Assembly: GCF_018139145.2 (NCBI RefSeq)
Contig: NC_059474.1
Span: 40,814,344 to 40,878,343 of the forward strand
DNA: 64,000 nucleotides
Source of the DNA: Gymnogyps californianus
Taxonomy: Eukaryota; Chordata; Aves; Accipitriformes; Cathartidae
Direction: 5' to 3'
Shown here: positions 1 through 11,330 of the stretch, one piece after another
Position numbering within the stretch: the first letter of the stretch is position 1
How the letters are laid out: the number at the start of each line of letters is the position of its first letter
Notes under the pieces: model-generated
Databases searched by the model: none
What the model was told of the DNA's origin: nothing
Seen by the model: the letters and a program-made list of their open reading frames with translations, nothing else
Position numbers and translations under genes: made by a program

Positions 1-356
1 CCACCAAGTCTGCTGAATTATTCACCATTTTTACTGATGTTTTCCCAAATTCCTTGTATTCCCATACCAATAAAAAGAGTTGATCATTTTGTATTAATAA
101 GCTCAACGAATGAAAATCATACAAATGTCAGAACTTCACCAAGTTGCAAACTAACTTGAAGGTTTACATGAAAACCCTACACCTTTTTCTTACACAGAAA
201 ATCTATTAGTTTCTGCACCAGTTTTCGACAGCAGGTAAAGTCCAGAAGTAAAGTTGAAAAGGAATTTTCTTGGAGGTGATAATCACAAAATAACAAAAGA
301 CATTTTAATCCAACAGTAGCTAATCTCTAATACAAAGAGCAATTACTGCTGACTTC

Positions 357-380
357 CATATATATATATACACACACACA
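357..380. repeat. (TA)n(CA)n microsatellite
   Basis: A short compound dinucleotide repeat: a run of TA followed directly by a run of CA. It is a simple repeat with no associated gene. Confidence 0.85.
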
Positions 381-1916
381 TCATACCCTTTCTTGTTTAA
401 CTATCAAATTATGAGTCACACAAAATCTTTAAACATTCAGTTAGGCATAGCAAATGCCTGAGAAGAGGCTTATTATCACTGCAAATAGGCTTCCAACTGA
501 CTAACAGAAGAAAATACACAGCAAGTCTGAGGGGGCTGAGAATACCCAGCTAGGTCTATAAGGCTGAGAACTTACTTCAGAGAAGCATGGCGTTATTAAA
601 AAAATGAAATAAAACAGAAGTTTTATGTTCTTCAGGCAGTTATTCCAGAATAAGATTTGTTTGTTTTATTCCTATTTTCCAGAAAAAAAGAACAGGGGCA
701 TGGTGCTCTTTCTTAAAAGCTCTGGGGTAGGCAAGTCCTTAATCTCAAGAGAAAAAATAAAAAGAACTACTGGAAAGATCAGGCATAACCAGGTGTTATA
801 CTGCATAAGACTAAGTTGCACATAAATATTAGCTACAATTAAAATTCATTCATGTTTTTAAAGTTTAGTAAGAACTAGATTTTCTGTTTATTCAATACAA
901 TTCTTTCCCAACACCACAAATTTAGATTTCTACAAATTACTGTTTTAAAAATAAAGTAGCACACTAACATTTGCAAAAACATATGTTTTTTTCTGAAATA
1001 TACAGGAGATAGCTTACAACAGCATAAGGAACAGAAATGGATTTAACAAGTCAGTAGAGAAAAAAGATCAGAACACTTTTTTGTTTTTGAAGTCCAGTAA
1101 TTTAATGTGAAGGAGAAAAACACCTAGAACAAGTAGTCATATTTGACAATACTTTTTTTTATAGCATTCATTCTCTCCTTCTTATTTTCAGTTCTACCTT
1201 CCAAAATATATCTTCTCATCTTATATAGTGTAGGTTACTGACTTCTGGCTAAATTATAACTTTGAGTACCTTGTCACTACAGACTAAATGCTGTGTTTGC
1301 ACCTCATTTAAGGCTTTTTCAACAATTAGTGCACCATGTCTGGTGCAGACCAACGAAGACATCTGAAGACTCTCCTACTGGTTCTTACACAGTGACACAA
1401 AAACTGAACAACTTTTTAACAATTTCTTCTGTTGTCACACAGTTATTCCTAAAGCATTTTAAGAAGGATAATAAGGGTAATGAAGCTTAAGTATTGCTCA
1501 GTTGTATTGAAAACCTCCCTTTAAGTTGTACTTTTGAAATATTATTCATCTAATCAACACTGATTTCCCATCTATACCTCCTGACCTACCTTCCCCAGGA
1601 CATTTTTTTCCATCACATGAGACTTGAAAGCAAAAATATATTCCATTGTTAACTTGGAAGAGCCTATACAACGTTCTATGATTCCAAAGGAACCACAGCA
1701 ACAGAAAAAGATCCCTACACACACATGCTATGCCCTTGCTTTTCTCCATGATCAAGGACTCGTCTTACAGTGTCTGTCTTCTGGCACAAGACCACAGACT
1801 TGCCAATATAATACTTTCTAGCCTCATGTAATGTGACTGAATAAGAAAACTCTGAAGAAAAAAGCATAGGACAGTTCTAAAGACAACAGACTTCCCGTTT
1901 GTATTAAATGGACAGC

Positions 1917-1954
1917 GTTTTTTTTGTTTGGTTCGTTTTGGTTTTTTTTTAAAA
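1917..1954. repeat. T/G-rich low-complexity tract
   Basis: T runs separated by single or double G, ending in a run of nine T. It resembles on the opposite strand the A/C-rich tracts at 8.7, 9.2, 10.5 and 25.3 kb. Confidence 0.7.
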
Positions 1955-2221
1955 GGTCATTTGACAGAATTGAGTTCAAACACTAAATCAGATTATATAA
2001 CTAGTTATTTTAATTATTTTATGCCTAAAGTAAAATACTTTTTCTAGTCACAGTTAGTTTATTTCCCCCCCCACACACTATTGTTTACAGTGCAAAGCAA
2101 CATGTGGGATGGAGGAAGGCAGCTTTTTGTAAGGATATATCACTAAGCCCATATTTGCATTGTTTTTCAACAGGACCTCTTGCACAAAACATGTCTTCTT
2201 TATGCTACAGATGTTTCTTCC

Positions 2222-2360
2222 CTAGTAATTGTTGAAGATAAGTACTGGTCTGTCAGGAAGCACTGGAAAGCCACTTTCCTGAGGGGGCAAAATGCCACCA
2301 TAATACATAGAATCAAATGTCTGAGGCAAGAAGTCTGCATATGTATTGAAGTACTTCAAC
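2222..2360 (-). CDS. possible terminal coding exon, unidentified
   Basis: On the minus strand a long pyrimidine tract (complement of 2363-2390) runs into an AG at 2361-2362. It is followed by an open frame of 45 codons ending in TAG at 2222-2224. The first base, 2360, would complete a codon split by the intron. The frame reads LKYFNTYADFLPQ..., continues with SMYYGGILPPQE and ends LIFNNY. The codons look ordinary for a vertebrate gene. A minus-strand AATAAA (TTTATT on plus, 2058-2063) lies about 160 bp downstream of the stop. I do not recognise the protein and found no partner exon with matching phase on the minus strand. It could be a chance open frame. Confidence 0.2.
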
Positions 2361-5049
2361 CTGGATCCCCAAAAGAAAGGGAAAAAAAAACCCAAAACCA
2401 CAAACAAAAAACAACTCTGCCAACATACAGCTTCTGGACCTATGGCTCTGCAACCTGAGTGAAGAGCTAGAAATTTACAAAATTTATTCCATACTACAGC
2501 AATTCATTCAAGTGTTAACTATTACTAGGCCAAACAAAGTTGTAATCAAAATCATTTCCTAAATTTACTGAGGGGAAGAAACAGGAAGCAATCCCAACTC
2601 TTATATTGTGTCTGTTATGGTTTGAGTAAACATCACAAGCACAGCTGAAGAGAGAAGTTGGCTTTTTTCTAGCTATATCTTTAACAAACTATGACTAGAA
2701 AAGTGATGGCATCATTTGATTTCAAGATTCTCCCCACCTATTTGCGCAATTATCTTCTAGAAGCCTAAGGCACCAAAGAAAACAGGAAGTATTCCAGAAT
2801 ATAAAGGTACATTCAATTAATGATGGTAAATGAACTTTTTTATAAGCATAAAATTATTATTATTGCAGAAGAAGTGTGAGTTGTCTTTTCCCTAGAGATG
2901 TCCTATACTTATCTCCATTTCAAGTTCACTCAATGAACTCACAGCTCTACTTTGTGTTGTGTCCAAGAGCATAGGTGAAATCTTCACTCACTTCTTTGTT
3001 GCTGTGAATTATATGCAGTCATAATTTTGCTCTTTGAACGTTGTGCTGAAACCATGAGGCTCCCCTAGTCATTTGTGAAAGAGGACAACAAGATTTTTTT
3101 AAATTCCATTTTAAAATTTCCATTAACAGGGACCTGCTCTAAAGGTTTATAGATATTAATGATTAATTTTGCAACAAGATGCTTATAGTAGTTTTCCTCA
3201 ATTCCACCGATTGAGAGATTCTTTCCCTCCTGCCCTATAGTAATGGGATCTATACATTTTCTAGAGCATCTGAAAATAACAGTCCTCACTGCAGCAGATT
3301 AACAATACCTCTTTCTAATGATAGCTGGAAATTTTATCATTAAGAGATTAAGGTATACTCAGCTTCCAGGTTTCAGCTCTCGTTAAATCACTGCAGAGGA
3401 ACAGGGACATCTTTTGAATTTTCTCAGCTTCAGATATTGTTCAGATATTCAAGCATCACCCACTGAATATATTTTGTATCAGAGGCTAGCACAATATTGT
3501 ACAGAAAGTTGCATCTACATTAAACTCTTGGAATAGATTCTAACTTGGAAAGTGCCCATGTAAACAAACAAAAAAACCCAAAGAGGATTACCCTCTGATC
3601 AGATATTATACTAAAGATTAAGAATCACAATGAAGACCTGTTTAGATGGCTGATTCTATTGCATGCACTGCGTGTACTGTGTTCTGACAGCTGATTTTAC
3701 AAGTCTCCAATAGCTAACTGGGAGACAAGAACACACGGACTCAGACCACCTCTTTCCAAATGTGCTGAAAGAGACATAAGCATACACAGAGAGCATCCCT
3801 AAAGATGAAGTCAGTCATATTTACCAGAAAGAGAGAAACTGAGAAAAAAAGGCAGTAAAGAATAAGTTATGTACATGATGAAGTACCATTTAGTTTTTCA
3901 TACATGCTCTATATTTTCACACTCCCAGCCTGCCAGATTAACACACACTGTCCAGACAGTAAAATAAAAAATTTCCTCTACTTGCTGCATAACTACCACT
4001 TTTTTTGCTACTTCTCTCCAGCAAAAACAGTATCACATTATGAAATCAGGGAGAAGGATCATAAGATGAAATTTTTACTTTAGTAGCCCTTTACTTCTCA
4101 TATGATATACACAAAATGATCACAGTTCCATCAGCTCTGTACAATTCCATCTCCCTTTCTTCCTAGTATACTTTAATATTTTAGTCCATAAGTTAGCATG
4201 TGAATTATTTATCCCCTCAGTAATACATCAGATGTTACCTACATCATGTTATAGAATTTTTAGCTGCTAGATTACCATACGATTAGAGTAACATAATAAT
4301 TAAAGCTTGACATTTTTAGCTGGGTTTTGTCCTTTTTCCACTAGGAAGTGCTCCAGAACTAGAGATAATTGATTTTCATTGAACTTGTATGCATATTATT
4401 TCAACAGAAATGATGTTCTGATTTCTGAAATACGCTCACGACTCCTTGACTTTTTTTTGCTTAAAAGAAATAAAATAAAGTGACAGTTATTCAGGTTTGA
4501 ATTTTGAGATCTAGCTGACTGTGGCCAGACCACCTTAGACGTAAAGTAGTTCTCTTTCCCTTGAGAACATAATTTGTCAACACTAATGACTACAACACAT
4601 TGCAGTACTGTGAACTAGCAATGAAGTGTGGCACTTCTGCTAAAGTAATTTGCAAAAAGAGGACAAAACGAGTCTCATATTTCACTATGACAATATTTAC
4701 ATTTGCAAACTTCAATTTGGTGGCATTAAAATTCATGTTTGAATACCACAGGAACTAAGAATAATTACACATTTACTTTGCTGAACCTCAGATTGCACTA
4801 GGCAATTAAGTTCATGAAGTATTTATCTTGTTACTGACAATCAAAGAGGAACACCTTCGGCAAAGTCTGGTTTTATGCAAGTCTTGTATCAAAAGGAATT
4901 TCTCTTCCAGATTTTTGTTCAACTAGAAGGGGACACTGAAAAAAATAGTTACTAAATAAAGACAAACCAAAATAACCTAGGAGAAAAGAAGGAAGAGATC
5001 TGTCTGCACGTCTCCTATGTTGCAACTAAATGAAGGTAGGATTTCACTT

Positions 5050-5636
5050 TGTCAAAAGGAGCGTATTGGAGTGAGTTAATTTCCCCCATAGCAGCCCTCA
5101 TAGTGCTGCGCTTTGTATCAGTAGCTAGAAAGCAGTTAATAACACACCAGTATTTTGTCTACTGCTGAGCAGTGCTCGCACAGCATCAAGGCTGCCTCTC
5201 CAACATTCCCCCCTCACCAGTAGGCTGGGGGTGGGCAAGATCTTGGGAGGGGACATAGCCAGGACAGCTGACCCAAACTGACCAAAGGGATATTCCATAC
5301 CATATGAAGTCTGCTCAGCAATAAAAGCTAAGAGAAAGGAGGAGGAGGGGGGGCATTCGTTATTATGACGTTTGTCTTTTGGAGCAACCGCTACGTGTAC
5401 TGAAGCCCTGCTTCCCAGGAAGTGGCTGGACATCACCTCCTGATGGGAAGTAGAGAATAAATCTTGTTTTCCTTTGCTTCCACATGTGGCCTTTGCTTTT
5501 ACTTTATTAAACTGCCTTTATCTTGACCCACGAGTTTTTTTCCATCTTTTTTCTCCCCTCCCCTGTCCTGCTGAGGAGGGGAGTGATAGAGTGGCTTGGT
5601 GGGCACCTGGCGTCCAGCCAAGGTCAACCCACCACA
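5050..5636 (+). mobile_element. old solo LTR, ERVL-like, same superfamily as the 585-bp LTRs
   Basis: About 587 bp, aligning end to end by eye with the LTRs at 21.4 and 29.3 kb. It starts TGTC and has the GAGTTAAT block near base 25. It contains ccaaagggatattccatacc at about 5283, identical to the minus-strand copy at 29.6 kb. An ATTAAA polyadenylation-type signal is at 5506-5511, and the tail pattern is ...GTCAACCCACCACA. I see no exact 5-bp duplication at its ends (CACTT against CAACT), and it differs from the other copies at many more sites, so it is probably the oldest. No gag, pol or env flanks it, which is typical of a solo LTR left by recombination between two LTRs. Confidence 0.8.
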
Positions 5637-6573
5637 CAACTGTTAATTAATTTGAGATTCTTCTTTGAGAGTAAAAGAGCCAGTGGTCTGGCTTTATGAG
5701 ATGGATGTATTGATGAGGGTACACAACCCTTTCTACTCAATATTTCTGAGCACACTTTACATTTATTTTGATGTGTCAGTGCATTACTATCAAAGTGTTG
5801 CAGAAAACAAAAAGTCATTGTTTAATTTCACCTCTTTGTAAACAGTCACACTAGCATGTTTTTCCTGTCAGAGGATAGACTGATAGCATTCTTTCCCATT
5901 TGCTAGAGTAAACCTTTTATATTTGAGATTTCTGAAAGTATACTGAAAAAGCTATTTACAAATACATAATAGGATTTGAGGACATGCTACCAAAACAATG
6001 TAGTATAATATAGCACACCAATAACACCTGCGTCAACAAAATTCAGCAGAATTTATGTTCCCAAGTACTTCACAGGAACAAGGAGAAAAAGACTTTGCTT
6101 TTAGTTTTGCACCGTGAAATCCAGTCTCCCAAGCCAGACTAGCTAACAGCAAGGCAAGGAAGAATTTATGCTGGGCCATCCTTGCTCCCGGCACATTCCA
6201 GATTGTGCAAGCAACCTCTATCTTGCCCTAAGTCTACTGCTCCTTCCCCTTCAAAATCCCAGAGATAAATCAGACTAGGAAGGGAGATACCGCAGTCCTT
6301 ACCTTTAAACGATGCTTTTAATTTTCATTTAAGAGATGTGTAGTCATGATTTATACAACAAAAGATCAGTTTAGAAGTGAAACATCCAAAAAGCAGTAAA
6401 GAGTACTCATGATGTACTTTTTAATATAGAGTGTTAATTTTCCGTTTATCACACATACAACTGAATTCCTTAAAGCTTTTAGATTGTTTTTACTGATACT
6501 TCATACTGATACTTTCTATCATGTTCTACTGAGAGTGACTGTGCCAACTGAAGCTTCTAAATAGGTGAGAAGG

Positions 6574-6591
6574 AAAAAAAAAAAAAAAAAA
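6574..6591. repeat. A18 homopolymer
   Basis: Eighteen consecutive A. No recognisable retroposon body lies directly upstream, so it is best treated as a simple repeat. Confidence 0.85.
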
Positions 6592-8687
6592 GTGGGACAA
6601 TCCAGAGAATAAAATAGCTGAAGTGAGCTGGCTGAAAGCTCAAGATGGAGCAGGAAGTAGACTCTTCTCTTCCTGAACTGTCAAACAACATGTATGGTTG
6701 CAAAGAAAGTTCATATCTAATCTCCTTCTGAGGTCTGTTCAGCTATTTCTTCAGTTCTGATATCACATCCAGCACAGATGTGTAAAGTTAACAATGTAAA
6801 GTTAAAATAAAAAAATCTTTTAAGTTATTTTTCTATTTACAGGTTTATAGACCTGAAGATCATTGTCCAAGAAGGTTGTGGGGGAAAAAAAAAAAAGTAT
6901 ATTAAATCTCCACAGAAAGAGGAGAGTGGAAAAATTCGTCTTAAGAGGTCAGACAGTCCAAAGCCCTTTAGAAAAACCTTAGCTAGTGCACACTGACACT
7001 AACCTTGTGAGCTCACCCTCAGTTCATAAGATTCTGAGCCCAAGTAATTGGAAGTCAGATCAAGTTTCCAAGTACACCCATAGAGGTATTTAAAAATAAC
7101 AACCAAAAAAAAAATCTCCAGGGAGTTCAGTTAAGCTAGACACAAACTTTGGTTCTTAGTATGCGCTGTGAACAAAGGTTGAAGTTTTAACTATGTAGCA
7201 CTGTGTGCAAGCATTGCAACACCCAGCCATTAACATTGCATCACCCCACACATGCTGCCAGGATAAGGAGCCTCTCACAAGTGTTATTTCAGGTTATTGA
7301 TATTGCTGTCACATGTGGTCATCCCATTCCTAAAACATTCCCTCTGGCGGTAATTCTATACAAACAACAAAGGGGATACTCTGTAGTAAACACAAAACAA
7401 ATTGATTGAGAAATGACATGGTAAAAGGCAACACAAAAACCCTACACCTGAGACAATGCACATCAGCCTGCCACACAAGTCCCAAAGTATCAGTGGGGAA
7501 GAAGTTTTGGAAAAGCTTACAAGGAATTCCTGCCAGGTGGAAGGATTGGCAAGAGCAAAAATACACCTCCTGTTTACACCTATAGATTCCTTTCCTTCTC
7601 CTATTGCATATATATAATATGCACACACATAGTTTACATCAGATATTAAATACACTTTTGTTCTGCATTGTGAGTGCAAGATTTTTCTTGGAGACAACTT
7701 TTTTATGAATTTTGTGCTAGGAAATTAGACCTAATTTCTTTCAAACACCACCTCCAAAAACAAGTTTAAAAAATTAATAAGAATTCAGTTTTAAATCTCA
7801 AATTGTTCATGCTGAAGCCTACTCCACAAGTCAGAACAGAAACAATATAATTTTTTTTTGTTGTGTTTTATTTCTCATTAACACTAAGTTCCATGAAGTT
7901 GATCTACTTGTAGCTATCTTGCAAAAAACGAGTGTAAAATCAGAGCGGACCATGTAACATGAAAAAAGTGTATTAGTTTGTCACATTAATTTTAATTTTT
8001 TTAGTTACTACTTTAGGGCATACATTTTCCAAATAATTATATTTGCATGTGTTTGCAGCATAACAAACTACAATAAAGCAAATCAATCTTTTGTCTGCTT
8101 CTCTTTCCTCCTACTAGCTTCTGAAATAACAGACTAAAACTCAGTATTAGGTAGTATGTGTAAGATTTACATTTTCTTCCAGTTTCACCATTTCAACACT
8201 GTATATTATTTGATCTATAATCAGTTATATTTAACAGAACCCACACTAGTTTTGAATTCTTCTGGTTTTGACACAACGTGTCAAACTGCAGCATTATTCC
8301 GTAACAAATAACATGTTACATTGTTAAATTTCAGCTTTTCCATGAAAGGCTCTGACAGCTAACACAATAGCTCATAATGCAAGTCTCTACTAGATGCAAA
8401 TGCTTTAGGTAAATTAATGCTGGAAATACAAACCTTTCCTAATATTTGTATCTTTACTTTTAAAGTATATTTTTCAAAAGTCTGTGCTGGCAGCTTTGTA
8501 ATCTAATACATTGTTCTGGCTTGGGAGCTAACATAGACATATTTTTTTAAGACGTAGGAGCTATGTAATTAAGTTGCATCAATATTTTTCAGCACAACTG
8601 TATAATACCTACTGCCAGCTGAAAATATTTTTCATTAGGATGACATGTGTATGGCAAAACATTTCTTTTACTTGAGCAAGCTCAATT

Positions 8688-8787
8688 AAAAAAAAAAAAC
8701 CAAAACAAAACACAAAACCCCCAAAACACCAAAAAAACCCACAAAACAAAAAACAAAACAAACAAAAAAACCCACCACAAATACACC
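8688..8787. repeat. A/C-rich low-complexity tract
   Basis: About 100 bp made almost only of A and C on the plus strand, with blocks such as CAAAACAAAA and AAAAAAACCC. Strand asymmetry is near complete: G and T are almost absent. Both strands are therefore open for about 60-80 codons, which explains the short frames here. Confidence 0.85.
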
Positions 8788-9203
8788 TTTACTGGTATAA
8801 CAGTTGTTATCCTTCCTGTACACCAGACTGCAGATGCTGAAATCTGTCTCTGCTTTCCCTTAACTAACATACTCTTTCAACTTGCCTAAGGCAACCAAAC
8901 CCATAAATCTTTTCAATTTATGTAACATACGAATTCTTGAAATTATATTTGAGATTATGAGTAAACTCAAATCAGATCCCACTCTGATATATGTTGGGTC
9001 TCATTCAAAGTCCATAATGTGCCACAAGTGCCTGTCAACAGGTGTTTTTCCCCCACAATGACTGTTAAATTATGGGTCAAAATCAAATAAAAGATTTGGG
9101 GTTAGACACCTTTAGTAACAGATATGAATATACACAGGAGTAAGAAAGAAATAATCTCACAAATGGAAAAGCTAATACCTTGTCCAAAGACTGGCATCTC
9201 CAC

Positions 9204-9246
9204 AGAAGAAAAAAACAAAACAAACAAAAAAACCCAACCAAAAAGC
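9204..9246. repeat. A/C-rich low-complexity tract
   Basis: Short tract of A runs broken by C, of the same kind as the one at 8.69 kb. Confidence 0.75.
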
Positions 9247-10467
9247 CTTAAAGGAGAGAGCTAGCGATGAACACACTTGGTGTGGAGTTGAGAGGAGGTT
9301 AAGGGGAGAGAAGCCCTTGAGAGGGCTTGAGAGGGGAGAGAACCTTGAGAGTGAATGGCAAGTCAGGAGAAAATAGGTGCTTACATGTGTCACCAGGGAA
9401 GCTGTTCTCCTCTGCTCTTCCAAGAGGTGCAGGAGTCAGTTACTGATTCGTCTTTCAAAAGTTTTTCCGACCTCTCCTCAGTGTAGAATAATATCAATCA
9501 AGCTCTTTTTACTCCTACTAACCCCTAGCACTAGGAATATAATCAAATTCAAATCCACATATTGGGGCTGAATGGCCATCAAATAGACAGAAAGTAACAG
9601 CAGACTACTAGTAGACACACTTCATACTAGGAAGCAATGTTTAGGGCAGCAAGCACACCTGTGTTTGTTCAAAACATAGATGCTCCCATCAACACTAAAG
9701 AGAAGAGAAAGATTATTAGAATTTGGGAAGGTGGATAAGAAACACGGTCAGAAGTAGATGTGTGAGGATGTAAGTAAGGAGTAAGAGGAGTTTCATCTTA
9801 CTAAGCTGTGAAACAGCTTAACAAAAGGAAGTTATGGTCTTACCACTTTATTCTTTTTTCCCTGATATTTGTTCTGCCCAAAAAAGGTTATGTAGGTAGA
9901 AGGTATACTGCCCTTTTAGATACTTTTCTGCACCTTTAGTCTGGAAAAACAGATTTAGGCGATCACTGTAGCTAACCTTGCTGTGTTCTGGTGTTTTTTG
10001 AAGGGGAAGCTTGTTTTCCATTGCACATGCAAGCCCATCAAAAATTTCTATTTGTATTTTCCCTTCATCACCCAACATGCAACATATCTACCATTTTCAG
10101 AGTAATTTTATTTCATGCAGGACAGGAGGTTGGGAGGAATAAAACTGCCAGAAGATTCCTTCACCTCCCGCAATAGTAATCTTCCAGTTTCTAGCTGTTA
10201 CCTATGTGTCTCCAACCAGAATATTAATAGGCAGAATTGATTAAGAAATTCTAGCTTCTTCCTGAACATTGGAAAACTTATTTCCCTTACTCCTGTCATA
10301 CTCACTTCTGTTAGTCTTATGCAAAATTAAGCAACTGACATCAACAAATGAATGTTGAAGCAAACAAACAGTTAAAAATAGGACAGAACTAAAAACAGTT
10401 TTGTATATTCTAAGTGACTTTTGTAACCACTGAGACAAAGGCTTGAGTGGAGGAAACTCCACTCATT

Positions 10468-10555
10468 GAAAAACAAACAAAAAACAACAACAACAAAAAA
10501 ACACACCAAAAAAACCCCCAAACAAACAAAGCAGCCCACAACACCCCCCACACCA
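10468..10555. repeat. A/C-rich low-complexity tract
   Basis: Starts with AAACAAACAA and CAA triplets, then passes to A runs with CCCCC and CACA blocks. Same strand asymmetry as the tract at 8.69 kb. Confidence 0.8.
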
Positions 10556-11179
10556 AGAATCAGGGCTGCTAATCTCAGCAGAGATTAAGCATTTCTGTGT
10601 ATTTGCAGAAGACTATCGGATAATTTTAGTGATAGATGCCAACAGAACTACGTGAATTTTGCAAGTTACAAGCTTGATCTGAAGAGGAACTTCAGACCCT
10701 AAATCCTTCCTTGATCTGACCTGTTATACTCCCAAGAGGCTGAAAGTAGACATCCTCCTCCAGACCCCAGCCCCAACAGAGTATTGGAGTGTTTAACAAT
10801 AAGCTTTCTAATTATGCTTACTATATTTGGTGAAAACCAGCAGAAGGCTTATAAAAACAGTTTCAACATTGTCATTTACAAACACAACAAAGACTTCACA
10901 AACAATGCAGACTATCACATTCATTTCAATTATATCTAAGATATCACTCAGGAGAACAGTGAATAAACCTGAATCATTCTGAATTATTGTAGTAAAAGTG
11001 GCAATAAAATAAGACAGATTCTGCAACTGCATTGTAAAAGGCTGCTACATTTTATATAATACTGTAAGCCAAAGCTCTGAAGTGATTGTGTTGAATTTAT
11101 CTATGCTTGAAAAAATTTAAGATTTTTATATCTCATTATAAACTATACACAGTTCAGATATATCCAAACACACATTCCA

Positions 11180-11330
11180 CATCTCTGGAAGTGTTCAAGG
11201 CCAGGTTGGATGGGGCTTTGAGCAACCTGGTCTAGTGGAAGCTGTCCCTGCCCATGGCAGGGGCGTTGGAACTAGATGATCTTTAAGGTCCCTTCCAACC
11301 CAAACCATTCTATGATTCTATGATTCTATA
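11180..11330 (+). mobile_element. CR1 LINE, 3' end fragment
   Basis: A 5'-truncated CR1 copy. The order is the CTCTGGAAGTGTTCAAGGCC block, then GGTTGGATGGGGC, then CCTTCCAACCCAAACCATTC. It ends in three tandem copies of the octamer-type repeat TATGATTC, the usual CR1 3' terminus. CR1 elements insert without a poly(A) tail and usually show no clear target duplication; none is seen. Confidence 0.95.

Larger units (their letters stand above)
1..5049. other. A+T-rich non-coding stretch
   Basis: I see no supported gene here apart from one weak exon candidate on the minus strand near 2.2-2.36 kb, listed separately. Open frames are short (mostly under 100 codons), as expected by chance in A+T-rich DNA. 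Short T/G-rich and dinucleotide tracts are the only visible structure. It could be intergenic or intronic. Confidence 0.6.
5637..11179. other. non-coding stretch with low-complexity tracts
   Basis: No gene is supported. Poly(A) runs and A/C-rich tracts are listed separately. Open frames on both strands at 7.2-7.7 kb and 9.8-10.1 kb are short, match nothing I recognise, and lack convincing splice-site pairs. Confidence 0.6.

Noticed and set aside
1590..1625. Possible 33-bp minus-strand micro-exon (reads SCDGKKCPGE) between TTTCAAG and GTAGGT
   Set aside because: Too short to support alone. It lies downstream of the stop of the other candidate minus-strand exon, so the two cannot simply be joined.
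9848..10078. 76-codon minus-strand frame beginning MLGDEGKIQIEIFDG
   Set aside because: A possible internal donor (AAG|GTTAGC) is weak and there is no clear acceptor. No protein recognised.
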